Shown: positions 44,401-56,957 of the stretch, in pieces
How the letters are laid out: the number at the start of each line of letters is the position of its first letter
Numbering within the stretch: the stretch's first letter is position 1
NCBI RefSeq assembly: GCF_003182255.1
Contig: NZ_QGTQ01000010.1
Span: forward strand, 1-64,000
Direction: 5' to 3'
Origin: Paenibacillus cellulosilyticus
GTDB taxonomy: Bacteria > Bacillota > Bacilli > Paenibacillales > Paenibacillaceae
Length of the DNA stretch: 64,000 nucleotides
The notes under the pieces: model-generated
The model's input: the letters and a program-made list of their open reading frames with translations, nothing else
What the model was told of the DNA's origin: nothing
The model's database searches: none
Position numbers and translations under genes: made by a program

Positions 44401-45477
44401 TTAATCGTGTTGGAACAGCTTCTGGAGGTTAACCTGGTAAGGCGGTTTCACGATACCTTTCTCAGTGATGATCGCCGTTACGAAATCGTTTGGCGTAACA
44501 TCGAATGCCGGATTGAACACTTTGACGCCTTCTGGAGCAGTTCGTTTGCCGAACGCTTCCGTAATCTCTTCCGCATGGCGCTCTTCGATCGGGATGAGAT
44601 CGCCGTTTGGCGTATTCAAGTCGATCGTGGACAATGGACAAGCGACGTAGAAGGGTATACCGTGCGCTTTGGCAAGGACAGCAACGCTGTACGTACCGAT
44701 TTTATTCGCCACATCGCCGTTTGCTGCAACGCGGTCCGTACCGACGATGACGGCATTGATCCAGCCCTTAGACATGACCATACCCGCCATGTTGTCGCAG
44801 ATGAGCGTCACGTCAACGCCTGCTTGCTGCAGCTCGAATGCAGTAAGGCGAGCACCTTGCAACACAGGCCGTGTTTCATCAGCGAACACTTTCAGGTTCA
44901 TGCCTTTCTCTTGTGCGAGGTAAAATGGCGAAAGCGCCGTACCGTACTTCGCAGTTGCCAGTCCACCTGCATTACAGTGCGTCAGAACCCCCATGCCATC
45001 CTCGAATAACTCGAGAGCATGCTCACCGATCAGACGGCAGGTTTCTTCGTCTTCGCTCTGAATCGCGATCGCATCGTCCAGAAGCACTTGCTTACAATGT
45101 GCAAGATCCGCGCCGTCGGCAACGAGAGATGCTGCGCGTGCCTTCATCCGGTCGAGTGCCCAGAATAAATTGACAGCAGTCGGGCGGGATGTTGCGAGAT
45201 GTTCCGCAGCTTGATTAACAGCAGAAAGCCACTGCTCAGTCGTGCCTTCTGTATCACGGGAACCAAGTACAACGCCATAAGCAGCCGCGATGCCGATGGC
45301 AGGCGCGCCACGAACGGCCAGATGCTTGATCGCATCCCACACGCCTTCAGCCGTCCGCAGCTCGAGGTAGACAACTTCGCCTGGTAGTAGGCGCTGGTCA
45401 AGCAGATCGAGATGGGTGGAAGCCCAAATTACCGATTGCAGCCCGGCATAAGTTGATGCGGTCGTCACACGTATCAT
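44401..45477 (-). CDS. mtnA: S-methyl-5-thioribose-1-phosphate isomerase
   Basis: 358 residues. The enzyme converts methylthioribose-1-phosphate to methylthioribulose-1-phosphate in methionine salvage. It belongs to the eIF2B-related isomerases: [20 protein letters not shown] near residue 50, [18 protein letters not shown] with the catalytic cysteine, [18 protein letters not shown], and [12 protein letters not shown] plus [20 protein letters not shown] with the catalytic aspartate. The ATG at 45477 touches AAGAAAGAAGG directly, so the GTG at 45468, 9 nt further, could be the real start. No S-box riboswitch was seen upstream, and no other salvage gene is adjacent. Confidence 0.95.
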   Translation of the reverse strand: MIRVTTASTYAGLQSVIWASTHLDLLDQRLLPGEVVYLELRTAEGVWDAIKHLAVRGAPAIGIAAAYGVVLGSRDTEGTTEQWLSAVNQAAEHLATSRPTAVNLFWALDRMKARAASLVADGADLAHCKQVLLDDAIAIQSEDEETCRLIGEHALELFEDGMGVLTHCNAGGLATAKYGTALSPFYLAQEKGMNLKVFADETRPVLQGARLTAFELQQAGVDVTLICDNMAGMVMSKGWINAVIVGTDRVAANGDVANKIGTYSVAVLAKAHGIPFYVACPLSTIDLNTPNGDLIPIEERHAEEITEAFGKRTAPEGVKVFNPAFDVTPNDFVTAIITEKGIVKPPYQVNLQKLFQHD

Positions 45478-45807
45478 CCTTCTTTCTTCTTCATTATTAT
45501 AATTAGTTCGGCTTGCTCAAGCGGAGTATGAGAACAGGCCCATTCACATGCAATAGGGTATGCGGGAAAGTTTGCTAACCGTTAATTTCCTCGAGTTGTA
45601 AGGTTTTATCCCTTAGGAGAGGCGCGAATGTCACGAAAATCCTTTGTTGTCCATATATTTATCGAATAAATCCATGTCTTGGGGCAACACCACTTAGTAT
45701 ACTGAAATATGTTTCGCGTTGGAATATGTTCTTGGTATAATGGGGCTTGGACGATTTGACTGCCGGACGGACGGTATGAATCGATAGGTCAGGAGGGAAT
45801 ACATACA
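45478..45807. other. Divergent intergenic region between mtnA and the DUF1802 gene
   Basis: About 330 bp without a gene. It should contain both divergent promoters; a TATAAT at 45736-45741 may be the -10 box for the rightward gene. I looked for a SAM riboswitch on the minus strand and did not find one. Confidence 0.4.
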
Positions 45808-46389
45808 ATGAGTGATCAATTGAATCAACCGGTCGCGCTCAAAGAATGGGCCGTGACGGTTCGGTCGCTGGCCGAAGGCGAAATGATTATGGTCATGCGC
45901 AAAGGCGGCATAATTGAAGAAACTCGTGATTTTCGGCTGATTAGACCTAGCTTTTACTTAATGCCTGCATTCGAGCATCAGCGCGAAGAGCTGCTGAAGG
46001 CTCCTTATCAAGGACGTATCGCTGGCACGCTAGAGGGATGGTCCAAGGATGCAGAGACGATGACGATCGAAGCTTATGCGGAGGCTGTTGAAGACATCGA
46101 GGTATACGACGGCGAGACGCTGGAGCGTATTTTTGGCGAGCATATTTGGACGGAAACATTCGCTGAGGAGAGGCTGAAGTGGAAGAAGAAAAATCCGCTT
46201 CACGTGCTGCTGCTGAGGGTTTATAAGCTGGATCGTCCGATTACAGTTCCGATGCAGCCCGCCTATACGGGCTGTAAGTCTTGGGTTACGCTTGAAGATC
46301 ATGTGCCACAAGTCGGCATGACGCCTGTGTTAAGTGATACGGAATTCGCCGACAAGGTTAATAGGATCAGGGAAAAGCTGCAAGGATAG
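45808..46389 (+). CDS. DUF1802 family protein
   Basis: 193 residues. Family features are the opening VALKEWAVTVRSLAEGEMIM, the RKGGIIEE motif, FYLMPAFEHQREEL near residue 50 and LHVLLLRVYKLDRP with a C-terminal GCKSWVTLE. Function of the family is not known; it is a small soluble protein found in Bacillales and cyanobacteria. AGGAGGG lies about 10 nt before the ATG. It precedes the suf operon by 250 bp but a separate promoter region lies between them. Confidence 0.85.
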   Translation: MSDQLNQPVALKEWAVTVRSLAEGEMIMVMRKGGIIEETRDFRLIRPSFYLMPAFEHQREELLKAPYQGRIAGTLEGWSKDAETMTIEAYAEAVEDIEVYDGETLERIFGEHIWTETFAEERLKWKKKNPLHVLLLRVYKLDRPITVPMQPAYTGCKSWVTLEDHVPQVGMTPVLSDTEFADKVNRIREKLQG

Positions 46390-46483
46390 ATAGAGAATGG
46401 CGATTGCTTCACGTTCTTCATCAAATGCTCAGGCTTCCACCATGAAACGCACATTGATTTGTAACAAGACTTATAATAAAATA

Positions 46484-46508
46484 ATTATTGAGAATCATTG
46501 AGAATCAC
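46484..46508. promoter_or_regulatory. Candidate iron-responsive (Fur-like) site before sufC
   Basis: The element contains two head-to-tail copies of ATTGAGAATC, each resembling half of a Fur box (GATAATCATT). It lies 130 bp before sufC and a few bp after TATAAT at 46472-46477. The full 19-bp fit is imperfect (about 4 mismatches in the core 15), so Fur or another iron regulator is a suggestion only. Confidence 0.4.
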
Positions 46509-46640
46509 GAATGCTTGTATGTTATGAGGCGAACAACGCTACACTTACGGGACGATTGACCCGCTCAGCCTTGATCTGGCTAGTGAGTGGACCCCCATAA
46601 CTAGAAGATACATTTCACCTATTTGGAAGGAGCGGCATGT

Positions 46641-47420
46641 ATGTCGACACAATTCATCATCAACGACCTGAAAGCGTCGGTTGAAGGTAAGGAAATATTG
46701 AAGGGCATCAATCTTGAAATTAAAGGTGGCGAGATCCACGCAATCATGGGTCCAAACGGTACGGGTAAATCCACGCTCGCATCGGCACTCATGGGCCATC
46801 CGAAATATGAAGTGACAGACGGCACGGCGCATCTGAACGGCGAAGACATCCTCGAGATGGAAGTTGACGAGCGCGCACGTGCAGGCATGTTCCTTGCTAT
46901 GCAATATCCAAGCGAAATTACGGGCGTAACGAACGCAGACTTCCTGCGCAGCGCAATCAACGCTCGTCGCGAAGAAGGCAACGAGATCTCTCTCATTAAG
47001 TTCATCCGTCAAATGGAAGGCAAAATGAAAGAGCTCGAGATGAACCCAGAGTTCGCTCACCGTTACCTGAACGAAGGCTTCTCCGGTGGTGAGAAGAAGC
47101 GTAACGAGATTCTTCAAATGATGCTTCTCGATCCGAAGCTTGTTATTCTTGACGAAATCGACTCCGGTCTTGATATCGACGCCCTGAGAATCGTATCGAA
47201 CGGCGTAAACGCTATGCGTTCGGAAGACCGCGGCTTCCTCGTGATCACGCACTACCAACGTCTGCTTAACTACATCAAGCCAGACTTCGTACACGTTATG
47301 ATGCAAGGCCGTATCGTTAAATCCGGTGGTCCTGAACTTGCAGAGCGCCTGGAGAACGAAGGTTATGATTGGGTGAAAGAAGAACTCGGCATCGTGGACG
47401 AAACTGTAGGCCAAGCTTAA
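46641..47420 (+). CDS. sufC: Fe-S cluster assembly ATPase SufC
   Basis: 259 residues from the ATG at 46641, 8 nt after GGAAGGAG. It is an ABC-type ATPase that works in the SufBCD scaffold complex in the cytoplasm. Walker A is in [16 protein letters not shown], the signature in [17 protein letters not shown], Walker B in [17 protein letters not shown], and the H-loop in [12 protein letters not shown]. It is the first gene of the order sufC-sufD-sufS-sufU-sufB, which is the standard Firmicutes operon. Confidence 0.97.
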   Translation: MSTQFIINDLKASVEGKEILKGINLEIKGGEIHAIMGPNGTGKSTLASALMGHPKYEVTDGTAHLNGEDILEMEVDERARAGMFLAMQYPSEITGVTNADFLRSAINARREEGNEISLIKFIRQMEGKMKELEMNPEFAHRYLNEGFSGGEKKRNEILQMMLLDPKLVILDEIDSGLDIDALRIVSNGVNAMRSEDRGFLVITHYQRLLNYIKPDFVHVMMQGRIVKSGGPELAERLENEGYDWVKEELGIVDETVGQA

Positions 47421-47439
47421 TCGGAGGGGGAAATCGAGC

Positions 47440-50385
<2,946 letters not shown>

Positions 50386-50454
50386 TTTCTAACACGCTCG
50401 ATATTAGATCGAGTATTCCTATACAGATCCACTTGATAAGGAGGCGTGACTGCC

Positions 50455-51852
50455 ATGGCAAAAAGTATGCCAGAAATGGAAGAGTACAAGTATGGCTTTC
50501 GCGACGAGCATAAGGCGATTTTTCAATCCGGTAAAGGATTGACGCCTGAGATCGTTCGCACGATTTCGGAGATGAAGGGCGAGCCGGAGTTCATGTTGAA
50601 CTTCCGCCTGAAGTCGCTCGAACAATTCAACAAGATGCCAATGCCGCAATGGGGCGGCAACATGGACGATCTTGATTTCAACGACATCCAGTACTACGTT
50701 AAGCCATCCGAGAAACAAGGTAAAACGTGGGAAGAGGTTCCTGCTGAAATTAAGGAAACGTTCGATAAGCTCGGCATTCCTGAAGCAGAGCAGAAGTTCC
50801 TTGCTGGTGTATCCGCTCAGTACGAATCTGAGGTTGTTTACCACAGCATGCAAGAAGATCTTGCTAAGCAAGGCGTTATCTTCACAGACACGGATACGGC
50901 GCTGCGCGAGCATCCAGAGCTGTTCCAAGAGTACTTCGGTACGGTAATCCCGCCAGCGGACAACAAGTTCGCAGCGCTGAACAGCGCCGTATGGTCGGGC
51001 GGCAGCTTCATCTACGTGCCAAAAGGCGTACAGTGTGAAATTCCGCTTCAAGCTTACTTCCGTATCAACTCGGAGAACATGGGTCAGTTCGAGCGCACGC
51101 TCATCATCGCTGACGAAGGCAGCTTCGTGCACTACGTAGAGGGCTGCACAGCGCCTGTGTACAGCACGAACTCCTTGCACTCCGCAGTTGTTGAGATCAT
51201 CGTGAAGAAGGACGCTCGCGTTCGTTACACGACGATTCAGAACTGGGCACCAAACATCTACAACCTCGTTACGAAGCGCGCCGTTGCAGAAGAGAATGCA
51301 ACGATGGAATGGGTCGACGGCAACATCGGCTCCAAGCTGACGATGAAATATCCTGCAGTTGTGCTCAAAGGCCGCGGCGCGAAAGGCATGGTATTGTCGA
51401 TCGCAGTAGCAGGCAAAGGCCAGCACCAAGATGCAGGCGCTAAGATGATCCACCTCGCGCCGGATACGACGTCGACGATCGTGTCGAAGTCGATTTCGAA
51501 GCACGGCGGTAAAGTAACGTACCGTGGTCTCGCTTCGTTCGGACGCAACTCCGAAGGCTCCAAAGCGAACATCAAGTGCGATACGCTCATCCTCGACAAC
51601 GAGTCGACGTCGGATACGATCCCGTACAACGAGATCATGAACGACAACATCACGCTCGAGCATGAAGCAACTGTATCCAAAGTGTCCGAGGACCAGCTCT
51701 TCTACCTGATGAGCCGCGGTCTGACGGAAGATGAAGCAACACAAATGATCGTTATGGGCTTCATCGAGCCGTTCACGAAAGAGCTGCCGATGGAGTACGC
51801 GGTCGAAATGAACCGTCTCATTAAATTTGAGATGGAAGGCTCGATCGGTTAA
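50455..51852 (+). CDS. sufB: Fe-S cluster scaffold SufB
   Basis: 465 residues from the ATG at 50455, 10 nt after AAGGAGG; a GTG at 50446 is too close to the ribosome site. It is the main scaffold subunit that assembles the cluster with SufC and SufD. Features are [54 protein letters not shown] and the C-terminal [20 protein letters not shown]. About 70 bp separate it from sufU. A strong terminator closes the operon. Confidence 0.97.
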   Translation: MAKSMPEMEEYKYGFRDEHKAIFQSGKGLTPEIVRTISEMKGEPEFMLNFRLKSLEQFNKMPMPQWGGNMDDLDFNDIQYYVKPSEKQGKTWEEVPAEIKETFDKLGIPEAEQKFLAGVSAQYESEVVYHSMQEDLAKQGVIFTDTDTALREHPELFQEYFGTVIPPADNKFAALNSAVWSGGSFIYVPKGVQCEIPLQAYFRINSENMGQFERTLIIADEGSFVHYVEGCTAPVYSTNSLHSAVVEIIVKKDARVRYTTIQNWAPNIYNLVTKRAVAEENATMEWVDGNIGSKLTMKYPAVVLKGRGAKGMVLSIAVAGKGQHQDAGAKMIHLAPDTTSTIVSKSISKHGGKVTYRGLASFGRNSEGSKANIKCDTLILDNESTSDTIPYNEIMNDNITLEHEATVSKVSEDQLFYLMSRGLTEDEATQMIVMGFIEPFTKELPMEYAVEMNRLIKFEMEGSIG

Positions 51853-51866
51853 CATTGCAATACCAG

Positions 51867-51898
51867 GCCCCTCGCTAGTTAGTAGCGAGGGGCTTTTT
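51867..51898 (+). terminator. Terminator of the suf operon
   Basis: GCCCCTCGCTA (51867-51877) pairs perfectly with TAGCGAGGGGC (51883-51893) over a 5-nt loop and is followed by five T's. Confidence 0.95.
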
Positions 51899-51930
51899 GC
51901 TGCGATTGCGCAGGGGGATGGAATCTGAGG

Positions 51931-51984
51931 GATTAAAGCATTAAAAGCATTAAAAGCGATAAAAGCGATAAAAGCGATAAAAGC
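51931..51984. repeat. Six 9-bp tandem repeats
   Basis: GATTAAAGC, two ATTAAAAGC and three GATAAAAGC units stand in a row, a short microsatellite-like array 30 bp after the suf terminator. The 3' three units are identical, so unit number could vary between strains. Confidence 0.85.
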
Positions 51985-52010
51985 GGAAAGCAAAGGGCGT
52001 GAAAACATTG

Positions 52011-52135
52011 GTCGCTGCGCGACGGCAACATGATTCCGATTGCTGTTGTGTCCAGATTGTTCTGATTATATAAGATCAGAAAAGGTAACAATCCGGACAC
52101 AAAGGCAAACGCTGACGCTTCTCCATCATGATTGC
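52011..52135 (-). repeat. Dispersed palindromic repeat (family B), full copy
   Basis: Read on the minus strand it matches 55316-55470: CCTTTGTGTCCGGATTGTTA, then TCTGATCTTATATAATCAGA and AACAATCTGGACACAACAGC. It has an outer stem (TCCGGATTGTT/AACAATCTGGA) and an inner palindrome (TCTGAT..ATCAGA). Confidence 0.75.
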
Positions 52136-52210
52136 CGCCGCTCCGCTGGGCTGATGCTGAGAAGACTTTTGTCGCTTCGCGAATGCTGCCTTCCACCTGC
52201 GGTGGGCAGC

Positions 52211-52244
52211 AAAAAGCCCCTCGCCTAGAGGCGGCTCGGGGCTT
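52211..52244 (-). terminator. Orphan hairpin with T-tract on the minus strand
   Basis: AAGCCCC (52214-52220) pairs with GGGGCTT (52238-52244), with inner CGCC/GGCG pairing. On the minus strand it is followed by five T's. No minus-strand gene lies to its right, so it may be a relic. Confidence 0.45.
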
Positions 52245-52324
52245 GGGAATGCAATGTGGGTGGTGGGGGAGTGGGGTGACCGCTTCGCGGTCGGGCTCCC
52301 CGCCCCTGTAGGGACCAATCTATC

Positions 52325-52504
52325 GGATAGAATACATTAAAGTATCCTAACCGTAACACTTGGCTGATAACAGATGGATAGAAAACATAAAAGTATCTTA
52401 ACTGCCGTGCTCGATCGTTTCGGGATTGATAGGGTATATTTACGTATCTTATTTATGAAGTCTCGGCTTGAACCGGCGAGCTAGGATACATAAATATATT
52501 CTAA
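52325..52504. repeat. Four degenerate hairpin units at 51-bp period
   Basis: Units begin at 52325, 52376, 52427 and about 52478: GGATAGAATACATTAAAGTA, GGATAGAAAACATAAAAGTA, TGATAGGGTATATTTACGTA and CTAGGATACATAAATATATT. Each is an imperfect palindrome (TAGAATAC/GTATCCTA type). The intervening sequences differ. Confidence 0.7.
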
Positions 52505-52656
52505 ATCTTGTTTGTTGAAGCGGGTGGTGTGAGTGAGGGGATATCTGAACTGCAACTTTATGGTCAGTGACGCGTCTATAAACCATATTCAGGAAGTTGC
52601 TGTTGTAGCGGGAGGGGAAGGTTATTACTTGGAAGAAAATCATTACATTTGTTAGT

Positions 52657-53187
52657 TTGTTCGTGCTTGTATGTGTAGTTGGTGCGGGTGTTTATTTGTA
52701 TCAATTGCAATTGCCGAAGAAGATTGACGTGGAGACGGCAGCGGTAATCATCACGAATGACAGGGCGGATTCTATTGAGCCCACTGTTGTTCGCATTCAT
52801 GGGAAGTTGCATAAACCACTGTTCAAGCAGCATTATTTTGAGGGCAGCTTCATTATCGATGGAATTGAAGCGACCAAGAAGGATTGGCAGAACAAGATTC
52901 CTATTGTGAAACATAACAACGGAATCAATATGGGATCGCTATTCTATTCGTCGCCAATCAAACCTCATGACTTCACGTTTGTAAGCACAATTTACTTCGA
53001 TGATGAATTCGAAAACATTAACATTTGGACCGCGGCGAGTTGGCTTGGCGGGGATGAGAAGGATTCATTGTTTATTGTGACGGGGACTAATTATGAGCAG
53101 GCTGTTGAAACACAGAATCAGCTCAGGAAGCAATTCGACAATGATGACTGGTTTGTGCCTAAAGCCGGTGAAATGAGTTCTAGTTGA
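52657..53187 (+). CDS. Hypothetical protein with N-terminal membrane anchor
   Basis: 176 residues from the TTG at 52657, the first standard start codon. One N-terminal helix (FVLVCVVGAGVYLYQL) is followed by ~150 residues outside the membrane with no recognised domain; FDDEFENINIWTAASWLGGD is the most distinctive stretch. The TTG has no ribosome site. A strong GGAGGGG (52611-52617) stands 6 nt before an in-frame ATT at 52624, which would add the charged, normal-looking N-terminus ITWKKIITFVS. Function unknown; it is monocistronic with a strong terminator. Confidence 0.7.
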   Translation: MFVLVCVVGAGVYLYQLQLPKKIDVETAAVIITNDRADSIEPTVVRIHGKLHKPLFKQHYFEGSFIIDGIEATKKDWQNKIPIVKHNNGINMGSLFYSSPIKPHDFTFVSTIYFDDEFENINIWTAASWLGGDEKDSLFIVTGTNYEQAVETQNQLRKQFDNDDWFVPKAGEMSSS

Positions 53188-53200
53188 TATATGCACATAG

Positions 53201-53246
53201 AAGCTCCCCACTATTAGCTCGCGAGCTGATAGTGGGGAGCTTTTTT
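53201..53246 (+). terminator. Terminator after the membrane-anchored protein
   Basis: AAGCTCCCCACTATTAGCTC (53201-53220) pairs with GAGCTGATAGTGGGGAGCTT (53223-53242) around a GC-rich tip, followed by T's. Confidence 0.92.
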
Positions 53247-53384
53247 ACTGCCGATAAATGCCCATATAATGATAGAATGAGAGCAATAAAGCTTAACATT
53301 ACACCTCATTTGCATAGCATCAGCCATTGTATTGTGTGCGAGAATTGATATCGTATAAGTATCAGCTGGAGGGGGAGCTAGCAT

Positions 53385-55208
53385 TTGGGCAAATACAGCT
53401 TGAATCCGTTAACAAGGTTCAGCGTGAACCGTCAATTGCTGATGCTGCTGCTCATTATGGTCATTCCGATTTTTGTGCTGCAGGTGTATGGGAGTGCGAA
53501 GGCAGAGGAAATTATGACGCGGAATGTGACGAGTGCGTACGCGGAGACGAGTAAGCAGAACCTATCGTTAATAAGCAGAGATATCGATACGATTAGCAAA
53601 ATCACTTCAACGATCATCGCGAATCCAATTACACAGCAGCTGCGGACGGATTCATCGGCAGGCAGCGAGGTTATCGACCGGGTACGCAAATATGCCGCAG
53701 CGGACAAAATGCTGTCAGGCTATTCGACGACGGCAGATGGCTCGAACACGATTGCTTATTCCTTTTACGTGTATGACCCAGATGACCTGTACGAATTTGC
53801 TCCTAAGCGGCAGATGGCAGCGAGCGGTGTTTATTTCTTCACCAAGGAGCAGGCTCCACCGGCCTGGTATGAAGAAGCAGTAGTTCGCAAAGGCGAAGGC
53901 TATATGAAGGTCATCGACAGCCAGGTACAGTTAGTTCCGAAGACGAAGACGCTTGCTTATATACGCGCCGTGCGGGATACGAGCAGCGGGAACAGCGTCA
54001 TCGGCGTGCTCGTTGCAACGAATATGGAGGATCAGATCGGAGAGTCGCTGAATTCGGTCGATTTGCCGGAAGGCGGCAATGTGTATTTTACCGATGGACA
54101 GGGCACGATTCTTACCTCGAATGAGACAGGGCGACTAGGGAGTCAACTAACGGTACCGCCAGAACTGCAGCAGCAGAGTGGACTTGGCAAATCGATTCAC
54201 CTCATTGAAGCGGACAGCATCTATGTATCGACCTTCGGCAATAATGGTCAGGAGCTCGTCTACAACATTCCGAAACAGCCGCTGCTCAAGCAGCAGACAG
54301 AGCTGAAACGTATCATTCAAGTGTTGTCTATTATTTATTTGGTGGTGTGCTGCTTCGTCATGACGTACTTTTGGCGTTCACTTATGAAACCGCTTCAGAA
54401 GATGGCATCATTCTCCCGCTCATACGAACCAGGCAAGCTTGTACCAGGAACGCCGGCGAAAGGCAGAAGGGATGAGATTGGCATTCTAATGTCCTCGCTT
54501 TACGACATGGCACGCCGTCTCAACATGCTGATCAAAGATAAATACCAGATGGAGATTAAGCAGAAAGAAACCCAGCTCCAAATGCTTTATCAACAAATCA
54601 ACCCGCATCTGCTCTACAACACACTTGAAAGCATCTATTGGAAAAGCACAATCGAAGGCCGTTCCGAATCGGCTGAGATGATCAAGGATTTGTCCAAACT
54701 GATGCGCATCAGCCTTAGCCGTGGTCGAGAGCTTATCACGATAGGGGAAGAGCTGGAGCATGCAGGCGCTTATATTAAGCTGCAGCAGCATCGTTATGCC
54801 TTCACTTTCAACGTGGACTGGCAAATACCAGATGAAGTGCTGCCATACCTCATTCCCAAAATAACGCTTCAGCCGCTCGTCGAAAATGGGATCATCCACG
54901 GCATCAAGCACATGGGCGAAGATGGCGAGATTGGCATTACCGTTCTTTTCGAAAATAACGCCATTGTCATCCAAATCGAAGACAATGGCTACAAAGATGT
55001 CGACACCGAAGCCATCGAGCGCATCATCGCCAGCAATGGCACAGGCGAACAGTCCGGCTATGGCATTCGCAATATCCAGCAGCGGATACGACTGCATTTT
55101 GGCACAGCATTCGGCCTCACCTACCGCCGCCGCGAAGGCGGCGGCACCATCGCCCGCCTCACCATGCCCGCCGTCACAGTAGCGCCGGAGGAAGAACGGG
55201 AACGGTAG
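53385..55208 (+). CDS. YesM-type sensor histidine kinase (second system)
   Basis: 607 residues from a TTG with GGAGGGGGAG 7 nt upstream. Membrane helix 1 is LMLLLIMVIPIFVLQVYG (about 19-36), then a dCache-like extracellular domain of ~260 residues, helix 2 is VLSIIYLVVCCFVMTYFW (near 312-330), then HAMP. The kinase core has QMLYQQINPHLLYNTLESIY, ITLQPLVENGIIHGIKHMG, IQIEDNGYKD and GYGIRNIQQRI. The conserved PHFLYN reads PHLLYN. It is followed by its regulator and by a sugar ABC operon on the same strand, so it probably senses a carbohydrate. Confidence 0.93.
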   Translation: MGKYSLNPLTRFSVNRQLLMLLLIMVIPIFVLQVYGSAKAEEIMTRNVTSAYAETSKQNLSLISRDIDTISKITSTIIANPITQQLRTDSSAGSEVIDRVRKYAAADKMLSGYSTTADGSNTIAYSFYVYDPDDLYEFAPKRQMAASGVYFFTKEQAPPAWYEEAVVRKGEGYMKVIDSQVQLVPKTKTLAYIRAVRDTSSGNSVIGVLVATNMEDQIGESLNSVDLPEGGNVYFTDGQGTILTSNETGRLGSQLTVPPELQQQSGLGKSIHLIEADSIYVSTFGNNGQELVYNIPKQPLLKQQTELKRIIQVLSIIYLVVCCFVMTYFWRSLMKPLQKMASFSRSYEPGKLVPGTPAKGRRDEIGILMSSLYDMARRLNMLIKDKYQMEIKQKETQLQMLYQQINPHLLYNTLESIYWKSTIEGRSESAEMIKDLSKLMRISLSRGRELITIGEELEHAGAYIKLQQHRYAFTFNVDWQIPDEVLPYLIPKITLQPLVENGIIHGIKHMGEDGEIGITVLFENNAIVIQIEDNGYKDVDTEAIERIIASNGTGEQSGYGIRNIQQRIRLHFGTAFGLTYRRREGGGTIARLTMPAVTVAPEEERER

Positions 55209-55315
55209 CTGCGCAACGGCACAATAAAACGCGCGAAGCGCCAACCGAATTCAGCAGTTGCCTGCCAATTCTAAAGCAGGCAACTGCCTAATCTTTAAAA
55301 ATCCGTCAACGGCGA

Positions 55316-55470
55316 GTCAAGAAGCGAAGCGGCAGCGTCATTCCGTAGAAACGAAGTGGTCGCCTTTGTATCCGGATTGTTACCTCATCTGATCTTATCT
55401 AATCAGAACAATCTGGATACAACAGCGATCGTAGGAATGATGCTGACGCGCAGCGCCTTTGCGAAGCAAC
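55316..55470 (+). repeat. Dispersed palindromic repeat (family B), full copy
   Basis: It lies between kinase and regulator genes. It reads CCTTTGTATCCGGATTGTTA, TCTGATCTTATCTAATCAGA, AACAATCTGGATACAACAGC, then GATCGTAGGAATGATGCTGA. It carries the same nested palindromes as the copy at 52011-52135, and the right half matches 1-65. Confidence 0.78.
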
Positions 55471-55493
55471 ATAACTGACTGAGGAGGCCACTT

Positions 55494-56834
55494 ATGCATC
55501 GCATACTCATCGTCGACGACGAGCCGTTGATCGGTCAAGGGCTGAGCAGCCTGCTCGCATCGTCTGGAATCGGCATCGAAGGCATCTTTGTCGCGCATAA
55601 CGGCTACGAGGCACTCGACTATATACGAATGGAAGATATCGACCTGCTCATCACCGACATCCAGATGGGGGCGATGAGCGGTATCGAATTGATGCACCAA
55701 GCGAAGCTGGTCCGCCCATGGATCCAGACGATCGTCATCTCCGCCCACGAAACGTTCCAATACGCCCAGCTCGCGATGCGGCTGGGAGCGAAGGACTATC
55801 TCATCAAACCGCTTGACGGCGTGCAGCTGCTCGATTCCGTCCGCAACGCGCTGCTCAAGCTGGAGAAACGCACCAAGTCTCGCGAAGAGACCATCGAGAC
55901 ATTACGCGATTCGTTCCGAGTGGAAGAGCCATCGGCGCTGCAGACCGTGCTGCTCAACAATCTATTAAGCGAGGATACGGGCAGTGTGAAGCCCTCTCCA
56001 TCGGAGCTTCAGAAGCTTGGCATCGGTCTAGCAGGCCCTTATTTCGCCGTACTTAAGCTGAAGCTGCTCCCGCGTGCAGCAGGCGCTGCAGGAAGCCCTG
56101 CTTCCGAGCGGGACACGCAGCTGCTTCGCTATGCTGCACTTAACATCTCATCTGAACTGCTAGCCGAAACCGATCGAGAGTCTGTCGTGTTCTATTCAGG
56201 CGCGGATGAGCTGAGCATTATGATGCAATGGGATGAGGAATCGTACGAGAACACATCCGTAAGCAAGCTCGACCAGCTCGACATGATCGGCCGCAGCTTG
56301 CACCGGAGCATGAAACGTTACTTAGGGCTGACGACGGTCGTCGGCATCAGCCAGATCGCCAACGGACTGCAGAGTCTTGTTCTGCTCCATAAGCAGGCTA
56401 TCCAAGCGCTGCGGTGGAGTGAACGGCATCCGGATCACGACGTTTTTTATTATGGCGATTTTCACGAAAGTCTTTATACGAAGGAAGAAGAACCGTCGGA
56501 GGATGAGCTTCGCGCGCAGCATAACCGGATCGCCGAGGGCGCGAAGGCGTACATCGATCGCAACTACGCCCAGAAGGGGCTGACGCTGCATGAGGTGGCA
56601 CAAAACAACCATGTCAGCCCGAACTACTTGAGCTACTTGTTCAAGAAGACGAATGGGATGAACCTGTGGGAATACGTCATGAAGCTAAGAATGGAAGAAA
56701 GCAGGCGGCTTCTGCTGGAGACCGACATGCGCAGATACGAGATTGCCGAGCGGGTCGGGTACGAATCGCCGGAGCATTTTAGCAAAATATTCAAGAAATA
56801 TTACGGCATCAGCCCAAGCGAGCTGAAAAAATAA
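55494..56834 (+). CDS. YesN-type response regulator with AraC DNA-binding domain (second system)
   Basis: 446 residues. Receiver domain: MHRILIVDDEPLIGQGLSSL, phospho-aspartate in DLLITDIQMGAMSG and lysine in YLIKPLDGVQ. The C-terminal AraC domain has TLHEVAQNNHVSPNYLSYLF and VGYESPEHFSKIFKKYYGIS. GAGGAGG lies 7 nt before the ATG. It is separated from the kinase by 285 bp containing a family B repeat, and followed 123 bp later by the transporter operon it presumably activates. Confidence 0.93.
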   Translation: MHRILIVDDEPLIGQGLSSLLASSGIGIEGIFVAHNGYEALDYIRMEDIDLLITDIQMGAMSGIELMHQAKLVRPWIQTIVISAHETFQYAQLAMRLGAKDYLIKPLDGVQLLDSVRNALLKLEKRTKSREETIETLRDSFRVEEPSALQTVLLNNLLSEDTGSVKPSPSELQKLGIGLAGPYFAVLKLKLLPRAAGAAGSPASERDTQLLRYAALNISSELLAETDRESVVFYSGADELSIMMQWDEESYENTSVSKLDQLDMIGRSLHRSMKRYLGLTTVVGISQIANGLQSLVLLHKQAIQALRWSERHPDHDVFYYGDFHESLYTKEEEPSEDELRAQHNRIAEGAKAYIDRNYAQKGLTLHEVAQNNHVSPNYLSYLFKKTNGMNLWEYVMKLRMEESRRLLLETDMRRYEIAERVGYESPEHFSKIFKKYYGISPSELKK

Positions 56835-56957
56835 CAAGGAGCTTTAGCCACGTAAAATCGCCCATCATTCCAATAGATACGCACATGTGCAGTAGACGAC
56901 GCTTTCTCTACAATGAAGGTGCAAGCTACTTGCTACAGGGAATGAGGGGGACGTAAG

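Noticed and set aside
45478-45730. SAM (S-box) riboswitch expected before mtnA
   Set aside because: None of the conserved S-box blocks or an anti-terminator/terminator pair could be found on the minus strand.
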